Assembly: GCA_004525055.1 (NCBI GenBank)
Contig: SPDF01000112.1
Coordinates: forward strand, 1 to 6,005
DNA length: 6,005 bases
Direction of reading: 5' to 3'
Source: Gemmatimonadales bacterium
GTDB taxonomy: Bacteria > Gemmatimonadota > Gemmatimonadetes > Gemmatimonadales > GWC2-71-9
Shown here: piece after piece, positions 1 to 6,005 of the stretch
How positions within the stretch are numbered: the first letter of the stretch is position 1
Layout: each line of letters begins with the position of its first letter
Made by a program: the position numbers and the translations under genes
Notes under the pieces: model-generated
Databases searched by the model: none
What the model saw: only the letters and a program-made list of their open reading frames with translations
Told to the model about the DNA's origin: nothing

Positions 1-69
1 CAGAACATGGCCACATTCAGCCGTGCCATGACAGCCTGTCTGACCGGGAAGGGCTATTCGGTGAATTGA
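1..69 (+). CDS. C-terminal end of an unidentified upstream protein (partial)
   Basis: Frame 1 is open from the window edge to a TGA at 67-69 and encodes 22 residues ending ...FSRAMTACLTGKGYSVN. Endings of the form 'A(C/M)-x-x-x-G/R-GY-x-V' close to the stop are common in small lipoproteins and glycine-zipper-type envelope proteins of GC-rich bacteria, so this may be the tail of such a protein, but the fragment is too short to name. It is followed 31 bases later by a strong hairpin, which fits a true gene end. The function is unknown. That it is coding at all is inferred from the plausible C-terminus and the downstream hairpin. Confidence 0.5.
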   Translation, partial: QNMATFSRAMTACLTGKGYSVN

Positions 70-100
70 ACGAGCACTGGCTCCCCGGAGTCGTGCAGTC

Positions 101-128
101 GAGGGGGGCGCCGTCTGGCGCCCCCTTC
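101..128 (+). terminator. Strong 12-bp GC hairpin, probable terminator of the upstream gene
   Basis: Bases 101-112 pair with 117-128 around a GTCT tetraloop: nine consecutive G-C pairs at the loop end, then a G-T, an A-T and a G-C pair. It lies 31 bases after the stop codon of the partial upstream gene and 45 bases before the kinase start. The sequence after the stem (GCATTGTCC) has no clean T run, so it is an imperfect intrinsic terminator. Terminators with weak U tracts are plausible in GC-rich genomes. Because the stem is nearly symmetric it could also act on the other strand, or shape the 5' end of a kinase transcript that started upstream. Confidence 0.6.
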
Positions 129-172
129 GCATTGTCCATAGTTTTGGAGATGCCTTTCCCGCCCGCTCCCCA

Positions 173-2854
173 ATGAGCGACACCCTCACCCGCCTCACCG
201 CCGCCCTCGCCGACAAGTACCGCATCGAGCGGGAAATCGGCGCGGGCGGCATGGCCACGGTCTACCTCGCCGAGGACCTGCGGCACGGCCGCCGCGTGGC
301 GCTCAAGGTGTTGCGTCCTGAACTGGCCGCAACGCTCGGCAGCGAACGGTTCTTCCGCGAAATCCAGGTGGCCGCCCGGCTGCAGCACCCGCACATCCTG
401 CCGCTCCACGATTCCGGCGAGGCGGGCGGCTTCCTCTACTTCGTCATGCCGTACGTGGACGGCGAGTCGCTCCGCGAGCGGCTCGGCCGGGTCGGCGAGC
501 TCCCGGTGCACGAGGCGGTCAAGATCCTCGTCGAGGTGGTGGACGCGCTGGCCTACGCCCACAGTCAGGGCGTGGTGCACCGCGACATCAAGCCCGACAA
601 TGTGATGATCTCCGGCCGGCATGCGCTCGTCACCGACTTCGGCGTGGCCAAGGCGGTGAGCGAGGCCACCGGCCGCCAGCAGCTCACCACCGCCGGCGTC
701 GCGCTCGGCACGCCGAGCTACATGGCACCGGAACAGGCCGCCGCCGATCCGAACCTCGACCACCGGGTGGACATCTACGCCGTGGGCGCCATGGCGTACG
801 AGCTGCTGAGCGGCCGGCCGCCGTTCACCGGGATGACGCCGCAGCAGATTCTCGCCGCGCACGTGACGCAGACACCGGATCCCCTCTCCCGGCACCGGCC
901 CACCTGCCCGCCGGCACTCGAGGCGGTCATCATGCGCTGCCTCGCCAAGCGGGCCGCCGACCGATGGCAGACCGCCGAGGAGCTGCTCAACAATCTCGAG
1001 CCGCTGGCCACGCCGAGCGGCGGGATGACGCCGACCCAGACCCGGCCGATCACCGGGTGGCAGGCGGAGACGAAGGCGCGGCGGTGGATGCCGGCGCTGA
1101 TCGGCGTGGGCATGCTCGCGATCATCGGGCTCGGCTGGGCGGCGTTCCGCGGACGCGGCGCGCCGCCGCCCGCGGCCCTCGAGCGGGTCCAGCTCACCTT
1201 CACCGGCAACGCGGCCAATCCGGGCATCTCGGACGATGGCACACGGATCGCCTACACGACGCGCCAGTGTGACAGCGCCGGGGTCTGCACCCTCGACGTC
1301 GTCATCCAGGATGTGGGCGGCGCCGGCTCGGCCACCGTGCTGCGCGGCGTGCTGGCGGTCTGGGATATCCAGTGGACGGCCGACGGACGCTATCTGGTGC
1401 TGGGCGCGTCCACCGGCACCGGTTGGGGAGCGTACAGCGTTCCCACCCTCGGGGGCGAACCGCGGTACCTCGGCTGTTGTGACGCGTCCATCGTCGGCGC
1501 CAGTGATACCGCGCTGGTGGCGTATCCCGCCGCGGTGGGTGACAGCGTCGGATGGATCCGGTGGGTCACGATCGCCGACGGCGTCGCTCGCGACAGCCTG
1601 GCGGTTCACCAAGGCGGCGGTATTGACAATGCTGGCGGTGGCCTGAGAGCCGAGAGCTTCCCGGACAGTCGGCGGCTGTTGATCCAGACGAGTCGCAACC
1701 GGGTCGATGTCGCCAGAATCACGACGCGCGCCGGCGAGACGCTCGACTCGATGGTTTTCGACGGTCCGCAGCTTCCTTTCGATGTCGATGTCGCCGCCGA
1801 CGGCCGCTCGCTGATCGTCACCATGCGTCGTCCATATTCCCCGGACCAGCTTGACATGTTGCGTTATCGAGTGAGCGGCAATGGGCGCATCGCCATCCAT
1901 CCGGATACGATCGTGCGACAGCTATCGATCAGCGATGGAGGCGACGTCAATCGGCACGGGGTCCTGGTGTACGGATTCGGGCCCACCGAGTATTCGGTCT
2001 GGGCCCTCCGCCGCGACAAATCCACCAGCATGCAATTCGCGCAGCGACGACTGACCGCCTCCACCGGGCTCATCACCGGCAGTCTCTCCCCGGACGGGGG
2101 CCAGGTCCTGCTCGGGCGGCCCGCCGCGACCGGCGACTCCAGGCGACAGTTCTCCGTGATGCCGTTTGACAGCGGGCCGGAGACCTCACTCGGGCCTCCG
2201 ACAGACTGGTTCGATTGGGACTGGAGCCAGGATGGAAGAAGCCTCATGGTCGCCAGCCCGCGCGGAACCGACAGCGTGGCGATCGGGCGGGTCGACGTAC
2301 CGTCAGGGCGTCTCGGGGCGCTTGGCGTCGTGCCAAGAAGCCAGTTCATCGGTCTGGAAACGGTGCGTGGCGGCGGAGCGATCATTCGTGCCACGGCACG
2401 CAGCTTTCGTCGGTTCGGCCTTCCGGGCCTCCCCGACAGCACCTTCCTCCTGCCCGATACGGTGGGGACGCTTGTCTGGCTCGACCCCGCGCCGGACGGC
2501 GGATCGTTCGTGTCGGTCGGTTGGGACCAGGAAGGGAATTATGTGCTGGTCCACCGCATCTCGATTGTGGACGGGACTGCCACGCGATTGGCGACACTCG
2601 GCGGAGAGGGACACCAGCCGCCGAAGTGGCTCGATGATGGCTCCATCATCGTGCCGATCCTGGAAACGGAATGGAACCTCGCCTGGTATCGGATTCCACC
2701 TGGCGGCGGCGACCCGGTGCGGATGGGATCGCCCCCCCGCTACCCGGGGCTGTATCGCTGGTCCGGCGATGGGCTTCGCGTGATGGCACGGACGGAGGAG
2801 CGACGCTCGGATATCTACCTGATACCGAACTATGGCGAGGCGATGAAGCAGTAG
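173..2854 (+). CDS. Transmembrane Ser/Thr protein kinase with C-terminal TolB/WD40-like beta-propeller
   Basis: This is a Hanks-type (PknB-like) kinase of 893 residues. The kinase domain (about 17-275) has every catalytic element: glycine loop G23-A-G-G-M-A-T-V-Y, ATP-anchoring K45 in VALKVL, likely helix-C E63, catalytic HRDIKPDN (136-143, D138), DFG at 155-157, activation-loop T172/T173 as candidate autophosphorylation sites, and APE at 185-187. It should therefore be active. A Thr/Pro-rich linker leads to one membrane helix (about 305-325), preceded by KARR and followed by RGRG. Residues about 338-885 carry roughly nine PD40/WD40-like strand motifs (SDDGTRIAY 353-361, TADGRYLVL 402-410, SPDGGQVLL 639-647, SQDGRSLMV 685-693, SGDGLRVMA 864-872), indicating a TolB-like propeller, predicted periplasmic. 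Ligand and substrates are unknown. The start at 173 gives the N-terminus usual for this family, but no Shine-Dalgarno sequence is correctly spaced before it, so initiation may be leaderless. Third-position GC falls in the propeller half. The gene appears monocistronic. Confidence 0.93.
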   Translation: MSDTLTRLTAALADKYRIEREIGAGGMATVYLAEDLRHGRRVALKVLRPELAATLGSERFFREIQVAARLQHPHILPLHDSGEAGGFLYFVMPYVDGESLRERLGRVGELPVHEAVKILVEVVDALAYAHSQGVVHRDIKPDNVMISGRHALVTDFGVAKAVSEATGRQQLTTAGVALGTPSYMAPEQAAADPNLDHRVDIYAVGAMAYELLSGRPPFTGMTPQQILAAHVTQTPDPLSRHRPTCPPALEAVIMRCLAKRAADRWQTAEELLNNLEPLATPSGGMTPTQTRPITGWQAETKARRWMPALIGVGMLAIIGLGWAAFRGRGAPPPAALERVQLTFTGNAANPGISDDGTRIAYTTRQCDSAGVCTLDVVIQDVGGAGSATVLRGVLAVWDIQWTADGRYLVLGASTGTGWGAYSVPTLGGEPRYLGCCDASIVGASDTALVAYPAAVGDSVGWIRWVTIADGVARDSLAVHQGGGIDNAGGGLRAESFPDSRRLLIQTSRNRVDVARITTRAGETLDSMVFDGPQLPFDVDVAADGRSLIVTMRRPYSPDQLDMLRYRVSGNGRIAIHPDTIVRQLSISDGGDVNRHGVLVYGFGPTEYSVWALRRDKSTSMQFAQRRLTASTGLITGSLSPDGGQVLLGRPAATGDSRRQFSVMPFDSGPETSLGPPTDWFDWDWSQDGRSLMVASPRGTDSVAIGRVDVPSGRLGALGVVPRSQFIGLETVRGGGAIIRATARSFRRFGLPGLPDSTFLLPDTVGTLVWLDPAPDGGSFVSVGWDQEGNYVLVHRISIVDGTATRLATLGGEGHQPPKWLDDGSIIVPILETEWNLAWYRIPPGGGDPVRMGSPPRYPGLYRWSGDGLRVMARTEERRSDIYLIPNYGEAMKQ

Positions 2855-2912
2855 CAGTCAGCAACTCGTTACCCTGCAGCGGCTTGCCTCGTCCTGGTCG
2901 TCGCAGATCCGG

Positions 2913-2931
2913 CGCCGGGGCGGCCCCGGCG
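2913..2931 (+). terminator. GC hairpin after the kinase gene, possible terminator
   Basis: Bases 2913-2920 (CGCCGGGG) pair with 2924-2931 (CCCCGGCG) around a three-base CGG loop, giving eight G-C pairs. It starts 58 bases after the kinase stop codon. The T-rich stretch GTATATTTC follows directly, so stem plus downstream U/A bases resembles a weak intrinsic terminator. The same T-rich stretch is also the best -10 candidate for the next gene, so the role of this hairpin is uncertain. Confidence 0.45.
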
Positions 2932-2932
2932 G

Positions 2933-2938
2933 TATATT
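2933..2938 (+). promoter_or_regulatory. Candidate -10 element (TATATT) for the desaturase-M61 operon
   Basis: TATATT is the only strongly A/T-rich hexamer of this kind in the 122-bp gap before the desaturase and matches the sigma-70 -10 consensus TATAAT at five of six positions. Transcription would start near 2945, giving a leader of about 30 bases with the Shine-Dalgarno sequence inside it. There is no convincing TTGACA-like -35 box at the usual distance. The spacer and -35 position are occupied by the GC hairpin. Either an activator is needed or the promoter belongs to another sigma class. Confidence 0.4.
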
Positions 2939-2965
2939 TCGGATTGGCTCACCCCCGGGCCTCAT

Positions 2966-2970
2966 GAGGG
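2966..2970 (+). promoter_or_regulatory. Ribosome binding site of the desaturase gene
   Basis: GAGGG lies six bases (AATTTT) before the ATG at 2977. The spacing is ideal and the A/T-rich spacer stands out in a GC-rich background. It fixes the desaturase start at 2977. Confidence 0.75.
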
Positions 2971-2976
2971 AATTTT

Positions 2977-4092
2977 ATGACCGAACTGCCGCCATCGACC
3001 GCCCCTGTGGCCGAGACGACTGAGAAGTCTATTGACTGGAATGCCATGCTCGCCCCCTACCGCCAACCGGTGACGTGGAAGAGCGGGTTCCAGCTGGCCT
3101 CGACCGCCTTCCTGCTGGCCCTCTTCTGGCTCGCCGCCGTCTGGAGCCTGAGCGTCGGCTACTGGCTCACCCTGCTCATCGCGGTCCCCGCCGCCATGAT
3201 GGTCGTCCGGTTATTCATGCTGCAGCACGACTGCGGACACGGCGCCTTCTTCCGGTCCCAGAAGATGAACAACCTGGTCGGCGGCGTGCTCGGCGTCTTC
3301 ACCCTGGTGCCCTACGCCTACTGGCGCCGCACGCACGCCATACACCACGCCACCAGCGGCAACCTCGACGTCCGCGGCCTGGGCGACATCGACACCCTGA
3401 CCGTCCGTGAATACCTCAGCCGGTCGACGTTCAAGCGGGTCCTGTATCGGATGTATCGTCACCCGGTCGTGCTCCTCCTCGTCGGCCCCACCTGGCAGTT
3501 CGTCCTGAAGCACCGGCTCCCGCTCGACATGCCGAAGGGCTGGACGCGCGAAAAGGTCGGCGTGCAGCTGACCAACCTGGGGCTGGCCGGCCTCATTGCA
3601 TTGATGTGGTGGACACTGGGGCTGAAGCAGTTCCTGATGGTGCAGCTGCCGATCACGCTGATCGCCGGCTCCATCGGCGTGTACCTCTTCTATGTGCAGC
3701 ACCAGTACGAGGACACCTACTGGAGATACCGGGAGGCGTGGAACTACTTCGCGGCCGGGCTGGAGGGGGCGTCCCACCTGACGATGCCGAGGTTCCTGCA
3801 GTGGTGCACCGCCAGCATCGGCCTGCATCACATCCATCACATCGCCAGCCGGATCCCCAACTACCAGCTGCAGCGCGCCTACGACAACAACCCGGAGCTG
3901 CAGCAGGTCACCAAGCTCTCCCTCTGGCAGAGCGTCACGACGCTCCGGCTCACCCTCTGGGACGAGGACACCAACCAGCTCGTCGGCTTCCGGGAGCTCC
4001 GCGCCATCCGCGACCGGATCGCGGCGGAACTCGACGCCGGCGCGGCGATCATGGCCACCAAGCCAGAGGTCGTGCCCGTCTCATGGCGGTAG
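2977..4092 (+). CDS. Membrane acyl-lipid fatty acid desaturase (Bacillus Des / delta-12 type family)
   Basis: This 371-residue integral membrane di-iron enzyme should insert a cis double bond into acyl chains of membrane lipids, using O2 and electrons from ferredoxin or another donor, thereby raising membrane fluidity. All three histidine boxes are intact: HDCGH (84-88), HAIHH (120-124) and HHIHH (284-288, read as HxxHH). An additional QHQYED motif at 241-246 follows a membrane helix, as in this family. Hydrophobic segments lie at about 38-57, 62-81, 99-113, 163-177, 199-216 and 218-240. The stretches HATSGNLDVRGLGDI and LFYVQHQYEDTYW closely resemble Bacillus subtilis Des as I recall it. The double-bond position cannot be read from sequence, so no symbol is assigned. 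No electron donor gene or DesK/DesR pair is seen in the window. Its last codons overlap the start of the M61 peptidase gene, so the two probably form an operon. Confidence 0.93.
   Translation: MTELPPSTAPVAETTEKSIDWNAMLAPYRQPVTWKSGFQLASTAFLLALFWLAAVWSLSVGYWLTLLIAVPAAMMVVRLFMLQHDCGHGAFFRSQKMNNLVGGVLGVFTLVPYAYWRRTHAIHHATSGNLDVRGLGDIDTLTVREYLSRSTFKRVLYRMYRHPVVLLLVGPTWQFVLKHRLPLDMPKGWTREKVGVQLTNLGLAGLIALMWWTLGLKQFLMVQLPITLIAGSIGVYLFYVQHQYEDTYWRYREAWNYFAAGLEGASHLTMPRFLQWCTASIGLHHIHHIASRIPNYQLQRAYDNNPELQQVTKLSLWQSVTTLRLTLWDEDTNQLVGFRELRAIRDRIAAELDAGAAIMATKPEVVPVSWR
4065..4070 (+). promoter_or_regulatory. Weak Shine-Dalgarno candidate for the M61 peptidase gene
   Basis: AGAGGT inside the 3' end of the desaturase gene lies 12 bases before the ATG at 4083, longer than the usual 5-9. 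It may help ribosomes that have just finished the desaturase to re-initiate, but alone it looks weak, which favours translational coupling. Confidence 0.35.
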
Positions 4093-5927
4093 GTGTGCCG
4101 GGCGCCGTGCGCACCGCGCTGCTTGCCGCGCTCTTCCTCCTGGCCTCGCACCCCGTGGCGGCGCAGGAATTGAAGTACGAGGTCTCCTTCCCCAACGCGG
4201 TGCATCACGAGGCGCAGATCACCCTCAGCGCCTCCGGTCTGCCACGGCGTACGATGCAATTCCAGATGAGCCGTTCCTCTCCGGGACGATACGCCACCCA
4301 TGAGTTTGCCAAGAACATCTATTCCGTGAGCGCCACCGACGGCGCCGGCAATCCGCTGGCCGTGACACGTACCGACCCCTCCACCTGGGCAGTGTCGGGT
4401 CACACCGGAACGATACAGTTCACCTATACCCTCTACGCCGACCGGGCCGACGGCACTTACTCGCAGGTAGACGACACCCACGGCCACCTGAACATGCCTG
4501 CCAGCTTCATCTGGATCCGTGGGCTGGAGTCGTGGCCGATGGCGCTCTCGTTCCGGGTGCCGCCCGATTCCCGCTGGAAGGTGGCCACCCAGCTCTACCC
4601 GACCGACAACGCCTATCGCTACACCGCGCCCAACCTCCAGTACTTCATGGACAGTCCGGTGGAGCTCAGCAATTTCGCCGTGCGCGAGTGGCGGGTGACG
4701 TCGCTGTCCGGGAGCTATCCGATACGCCTGATGCTGCACCACCAGGGCACCGACGCCGAACTCGATGCCTACGTGGGCATGCTGCAGCAGGTGGTCGAAC
4801 AGCAGATCGCGGTCTTCGGGACGACGCCGCAGTATGACGTGCGCAGCTACTCGTTCATTGCCGATTACCTCCCCTGGGCCTCGGGCGACGGGATGGAGCA
4901 CCGCAACTCCACCATCATCACGTCCTCCCTCCCTCTGCAGGGCAACGAGACGCGGCTGCTCCGCACGGCGTCGCACGAGTTCTTCCATGCATGGAACGTC
5001 GAGCGGATCCGCCCCAAGTCGCTGGACCCGTTCGACTTCACCCGGGCCAACATGTCGGGGGAGCTGTGGTTTGCGGAGGGGTTCACCAGCTACTACGGCC
5101 CGCTCTTCGTTCGTCGCGCCGGCATCACGTCGCTCACGGAATACGCGCACGGCCTGTCCGGCAGCATCAACGCCGTCATCAGCGACCCCGGCCGGCAGTT
5201 CGCGAGTCCGGTCGGGATGAGCGAGCAGGCGCCGTTCGTGGACGCCGCGACGTCCATCGACCCGACCAACGAAGACAACACCTTCATTTCCTACTACACC
5301 TGGGGTTCGGTGGTTGGGTTGGCGCTCGACCTGTCGCTGCGGAAGGAACTCGGGAAGCCGCTCGACGGCTACATGCGGATGATGTGGACCAAGTACGGCC
5401 AGTCCGAGGTGCCCTACACCATGCAAGCCCTGCAGGAAACGCTGGTGCAGTACGCCGGCAACCAGGAATTTGCCGACCAGTTCTTTGCGAAGTACATCAC
5501 GGGGCGCGAGGTGCCGGACATGGCTCCCCTGCTGGCGCAGGCCGGCCTCCTTCTCCGTCCCCGTAACCCGGACCGGGCCTGGTTCGGGCCAGTCCGACTC
5601 GACATCGACTCGGCGGGTGGACACATCGAGGCGCCGACGCTGATCGGGTCACCGTTCTATGTGGCGGGGCTCGACCGCGGGGACGTGATCCTGACGCTCG
5701 ACGGTCAGCGCCTGACGTCGGACAGCGTCTTCCAGGCCATCAAGGCGGCGCACAACCCGGGCGACGTCGTCCCCGTCAGCTACCGTGGCCGCGGCCGGCA
5801 GAGCATGGCCCACGTGGCGATGCCTGCCGATTCACGCCTCGAAGTGGTCACCTACGAAGAGGCGGGGATGCCGGTGACCGAAGTAATCCACAAGTTTCGA
5901 CAGAGCTGGTTCTCGGCAGTGAAGTAG
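4083..5927 (+). CDS. Secreted M61-family metallopeptidase with PDZ domain (glycyl aminopeptidase-like)
   Basis: A zinc peptidase of 614 residues. The start at 4083 is chosen because it gives a classic signal peptide: short N region with R10, hydrophobic core TALLAALFLLA, and an Ala-x-Ala-type site VAA|Q after residue 27. The same frame stays open further upstream but only inside the desaturase gene. In order: M61 N-terminal beta domain (about 30-200), thermolysin-like catalytic domain (about 235-490), PDZ domain (about 505-580). Zinc-binding HEFFH is at 298-302 with catalytic E299. The third ligand is probably E332 in WFAEGFTSYYG. GMEHRNS (270-276) matches the substrate-recognition motif of the family. 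The PDZ carboxylate loop is GSPFYVAGLDRGD (522-534). The length is normal and no catalytic residue is missing. The founding member is the glycine-releasing aminopeptidase of Sphingomonas, but specificity in this branch is largely unknown. It should act in the periplasm or outside the cell. No lipobox is seen. It overlaps the desaturase by 10 bases. Confidence 0.93.
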   Translation: MAVGVPGAVRTALLAALFLLASHPVAAQELKYEVSFPNAVHHEAQITLSASGLPRRTMQFQMSRSSPGRYATHEFAKNIYSVSATDGAGNPLAVTRTDPSTWAVSGHTGTIQFTYTLYADRADGTYSQVDDTHGHLNMPASFIWIRGLESWPMALSFRVPPDSRWKVATQLYPTDNAYRYTAPNLQYFMDSPVELSNFAVREWRVTSLSGSYPIRLMLHHQGTDAELDAYVGMLQQVVEQQIAVFGTTPQYDVRSYSFIADYLPWASGDGMEHRNSTIITSSLPLQGNETRLLRTASHEFFHAWNVERIRPKSLDPFDFTRANMSGELWFAEGFTSYYGPLFVRRAGITSLTEYAHGLSGSINAVISDPGRQFASPVGMSEQAPFVDAATSIDPTNEDNTFISYYTWGSVVGLALDLSLRKELGKPLDGYMRMMWTKYGQSEVPYTMQALQETLVQYAGNQEFADQFFAKYITGREVPDMAPLLAQAGLLLRPRNPDRAWFGPVRLDIDSAGGHIEAPTLIGSPFYVAGLDRGDVILTLDGQRLTSDSVFQAIKAAHNPGDVVPVSYRGRGRQSMAHVAMPADSRLEVVTYEEAGMPVTEVIHKFRQSWFSAVK

Positions 5928-5934
5928 CCTGGCA

Positions 5935-5981
5935 TTCTCACCCAAGATTGCTTCGGCCACTCCGTGGCCTCGCAATGAGAA
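5935..5981. repeat. Palindromic REP-like element (ATTGCGAG...CGAAGCAAT type) downstream of the M61 gene
   Basis: Three nested stems: TTCTC/GAGAA (5935-5939 with 5977-5981), ATTGC/GCAAT (5947-5951 with 5972-5976) and GGCCAC/GTGGCC (5955-5960 with 5964-5969, TCC loop). An unpaired bulge at 5940-5946 separates the outer two on the left side only. Read on the - strand, the core is ATTGCGAG, a variable GC stem, then CGAAGCAATCTT. That is the wording of a dispersed intergenic palindrome I recognise from many unrelated bacterial genomes, where it is often multicopy. It starts 7 bases after the peptidase stop codon. It could also protect the 3' end of the operon mRNA or act as a poor terminator, since the + strand after it is A-rich rather than T-rich. 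Copy number cannot be seen here. Confidence 0.6.
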
Positions 5982-6005
5982 AAGTTATCTGCGCCGCTGC
6001 GCCGC

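Noticed and set aside
101..128. Hairpin as a riboswitch or other structured leader of the kinase gene
   Set aside because: A single simple stem with a four-base loop and no conserved riboswitch core. It sits closer to the upstream gene end, so a terminator is the simpler reading.
17..1900. Long open frame (627 codons) on the - strand opposite the kinase
   Set aside because: It is antisense to an unmistakable kinase. The translation is rich in Arg, Gly, Ala, Asp and His with no recognisable domain, typical of the mirror frame of a GC-rich gene with few A/T third positions.
2671..2967. Open frame of 98 codons bridging the kinase end and the gap before the desaturase
   Set aside because: Mostly out-of-frame overlap with the kinase propeller, Pro/Gly/Arg-rich, with no recognisable motif, and it runs through the hairpin and TATATT element. 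No support for a real gene.
3606..4082. N-terminal extension of the M61 peptidase frame into the desaturase gene
   Set aside because: The extension would read the desaturase coding sequence in another frame, gives Arg/Pro/Ala/His-rich nonsense, and would bury the clear signal peptide that begins at 4083.
3879..5624. Long open frame (581 codons) on the - strand opposite the M61 peptidase
   Set aside because: Low-complexity Arg/Gly/Val/His composition and no motif. It lies wholly antisense to a gene with intact catalytic motifs and a signal peptide, so it is a GC-bias artefact.
1..6005. Defence system, mobile element or biosynthetic cluster
   Set aside because: No transposase, integrase, nuclease, methyltransferase, toxin-antitoxin pair, CRISPR repeat or biosynthetic core enzyme is present. 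The three complete genes belong to known chromosomal families.

Overview
This is a GC-rich bacterial window, probably from the phylum Gemmatimonadota or a similar high-GC soil or sediment lineage. The assignment is inferred. It rests on the strong G/C bias at third codon positions and on the large Ser/Thr kinase fused to a TolB/WD40-like propeller, whose N-terminal wording (MSDTLTRLTAALADKYRIER) is typical of the many such kinases in that phylum. No rRNA, tRNA, CRISPR array, insertion sequence or phage gene is visible.

Layout, all genes on the + strand. (1) Positions 1-69 hold the last 22 codons of an upstream gene, followed by a strong 12-bp hairpin (101-128) that probably ends its transcript. 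(2) Positions 173-2854 encode an 893-residue transmembrane Ser/Thr kinase: cytoplasmic kinase domain, one membrane helix, and a large C-terminal beta-propeller predicted to lie outside the cytoplasm. (3) A 122-bp gap (2855-2976) holds a GC hairpin immediately followed by TATATT, then a good Shine-Dalgarno sequence. The kinase transcript probably ends here and the next one begins. (4) Positions 2977-4092 encode a three-histidine-box acyl-lipid desaturase resembling Bacillus Des. (5) Positions 4083-5927 encode a secreted M61-family metallopeptidase with a C-terminal PDZ domain. Its start codon lies inside the last codons of the desaturase (10-nt overlap), so the two are probably co-transcribed and translationally coupled. 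(6) The tail (5928-6005) holds a palindromic REP-like element of the ATTGCGAG...CGAAGCAAT type and ends in a short GC-rich direct repeat cut by the window edge.

How the genes could work together: the desaturase adjusts membrane-lipid fluidity, the M61 enzyme is an exported peptidase, and the kinase is an envelope-spanning sensor. Only the desaturase-peptidase pair shows sequence evidence of a shared transcript. A regulatory link from the kinase to the pair is speculative. The window looks mostly like ordinary chromosome. The items most worth a second look are the desaturase/M61 coupling, the terminal palindromic element, the hairpin/-10 overlap, and the compositional change inside the kinase gene.
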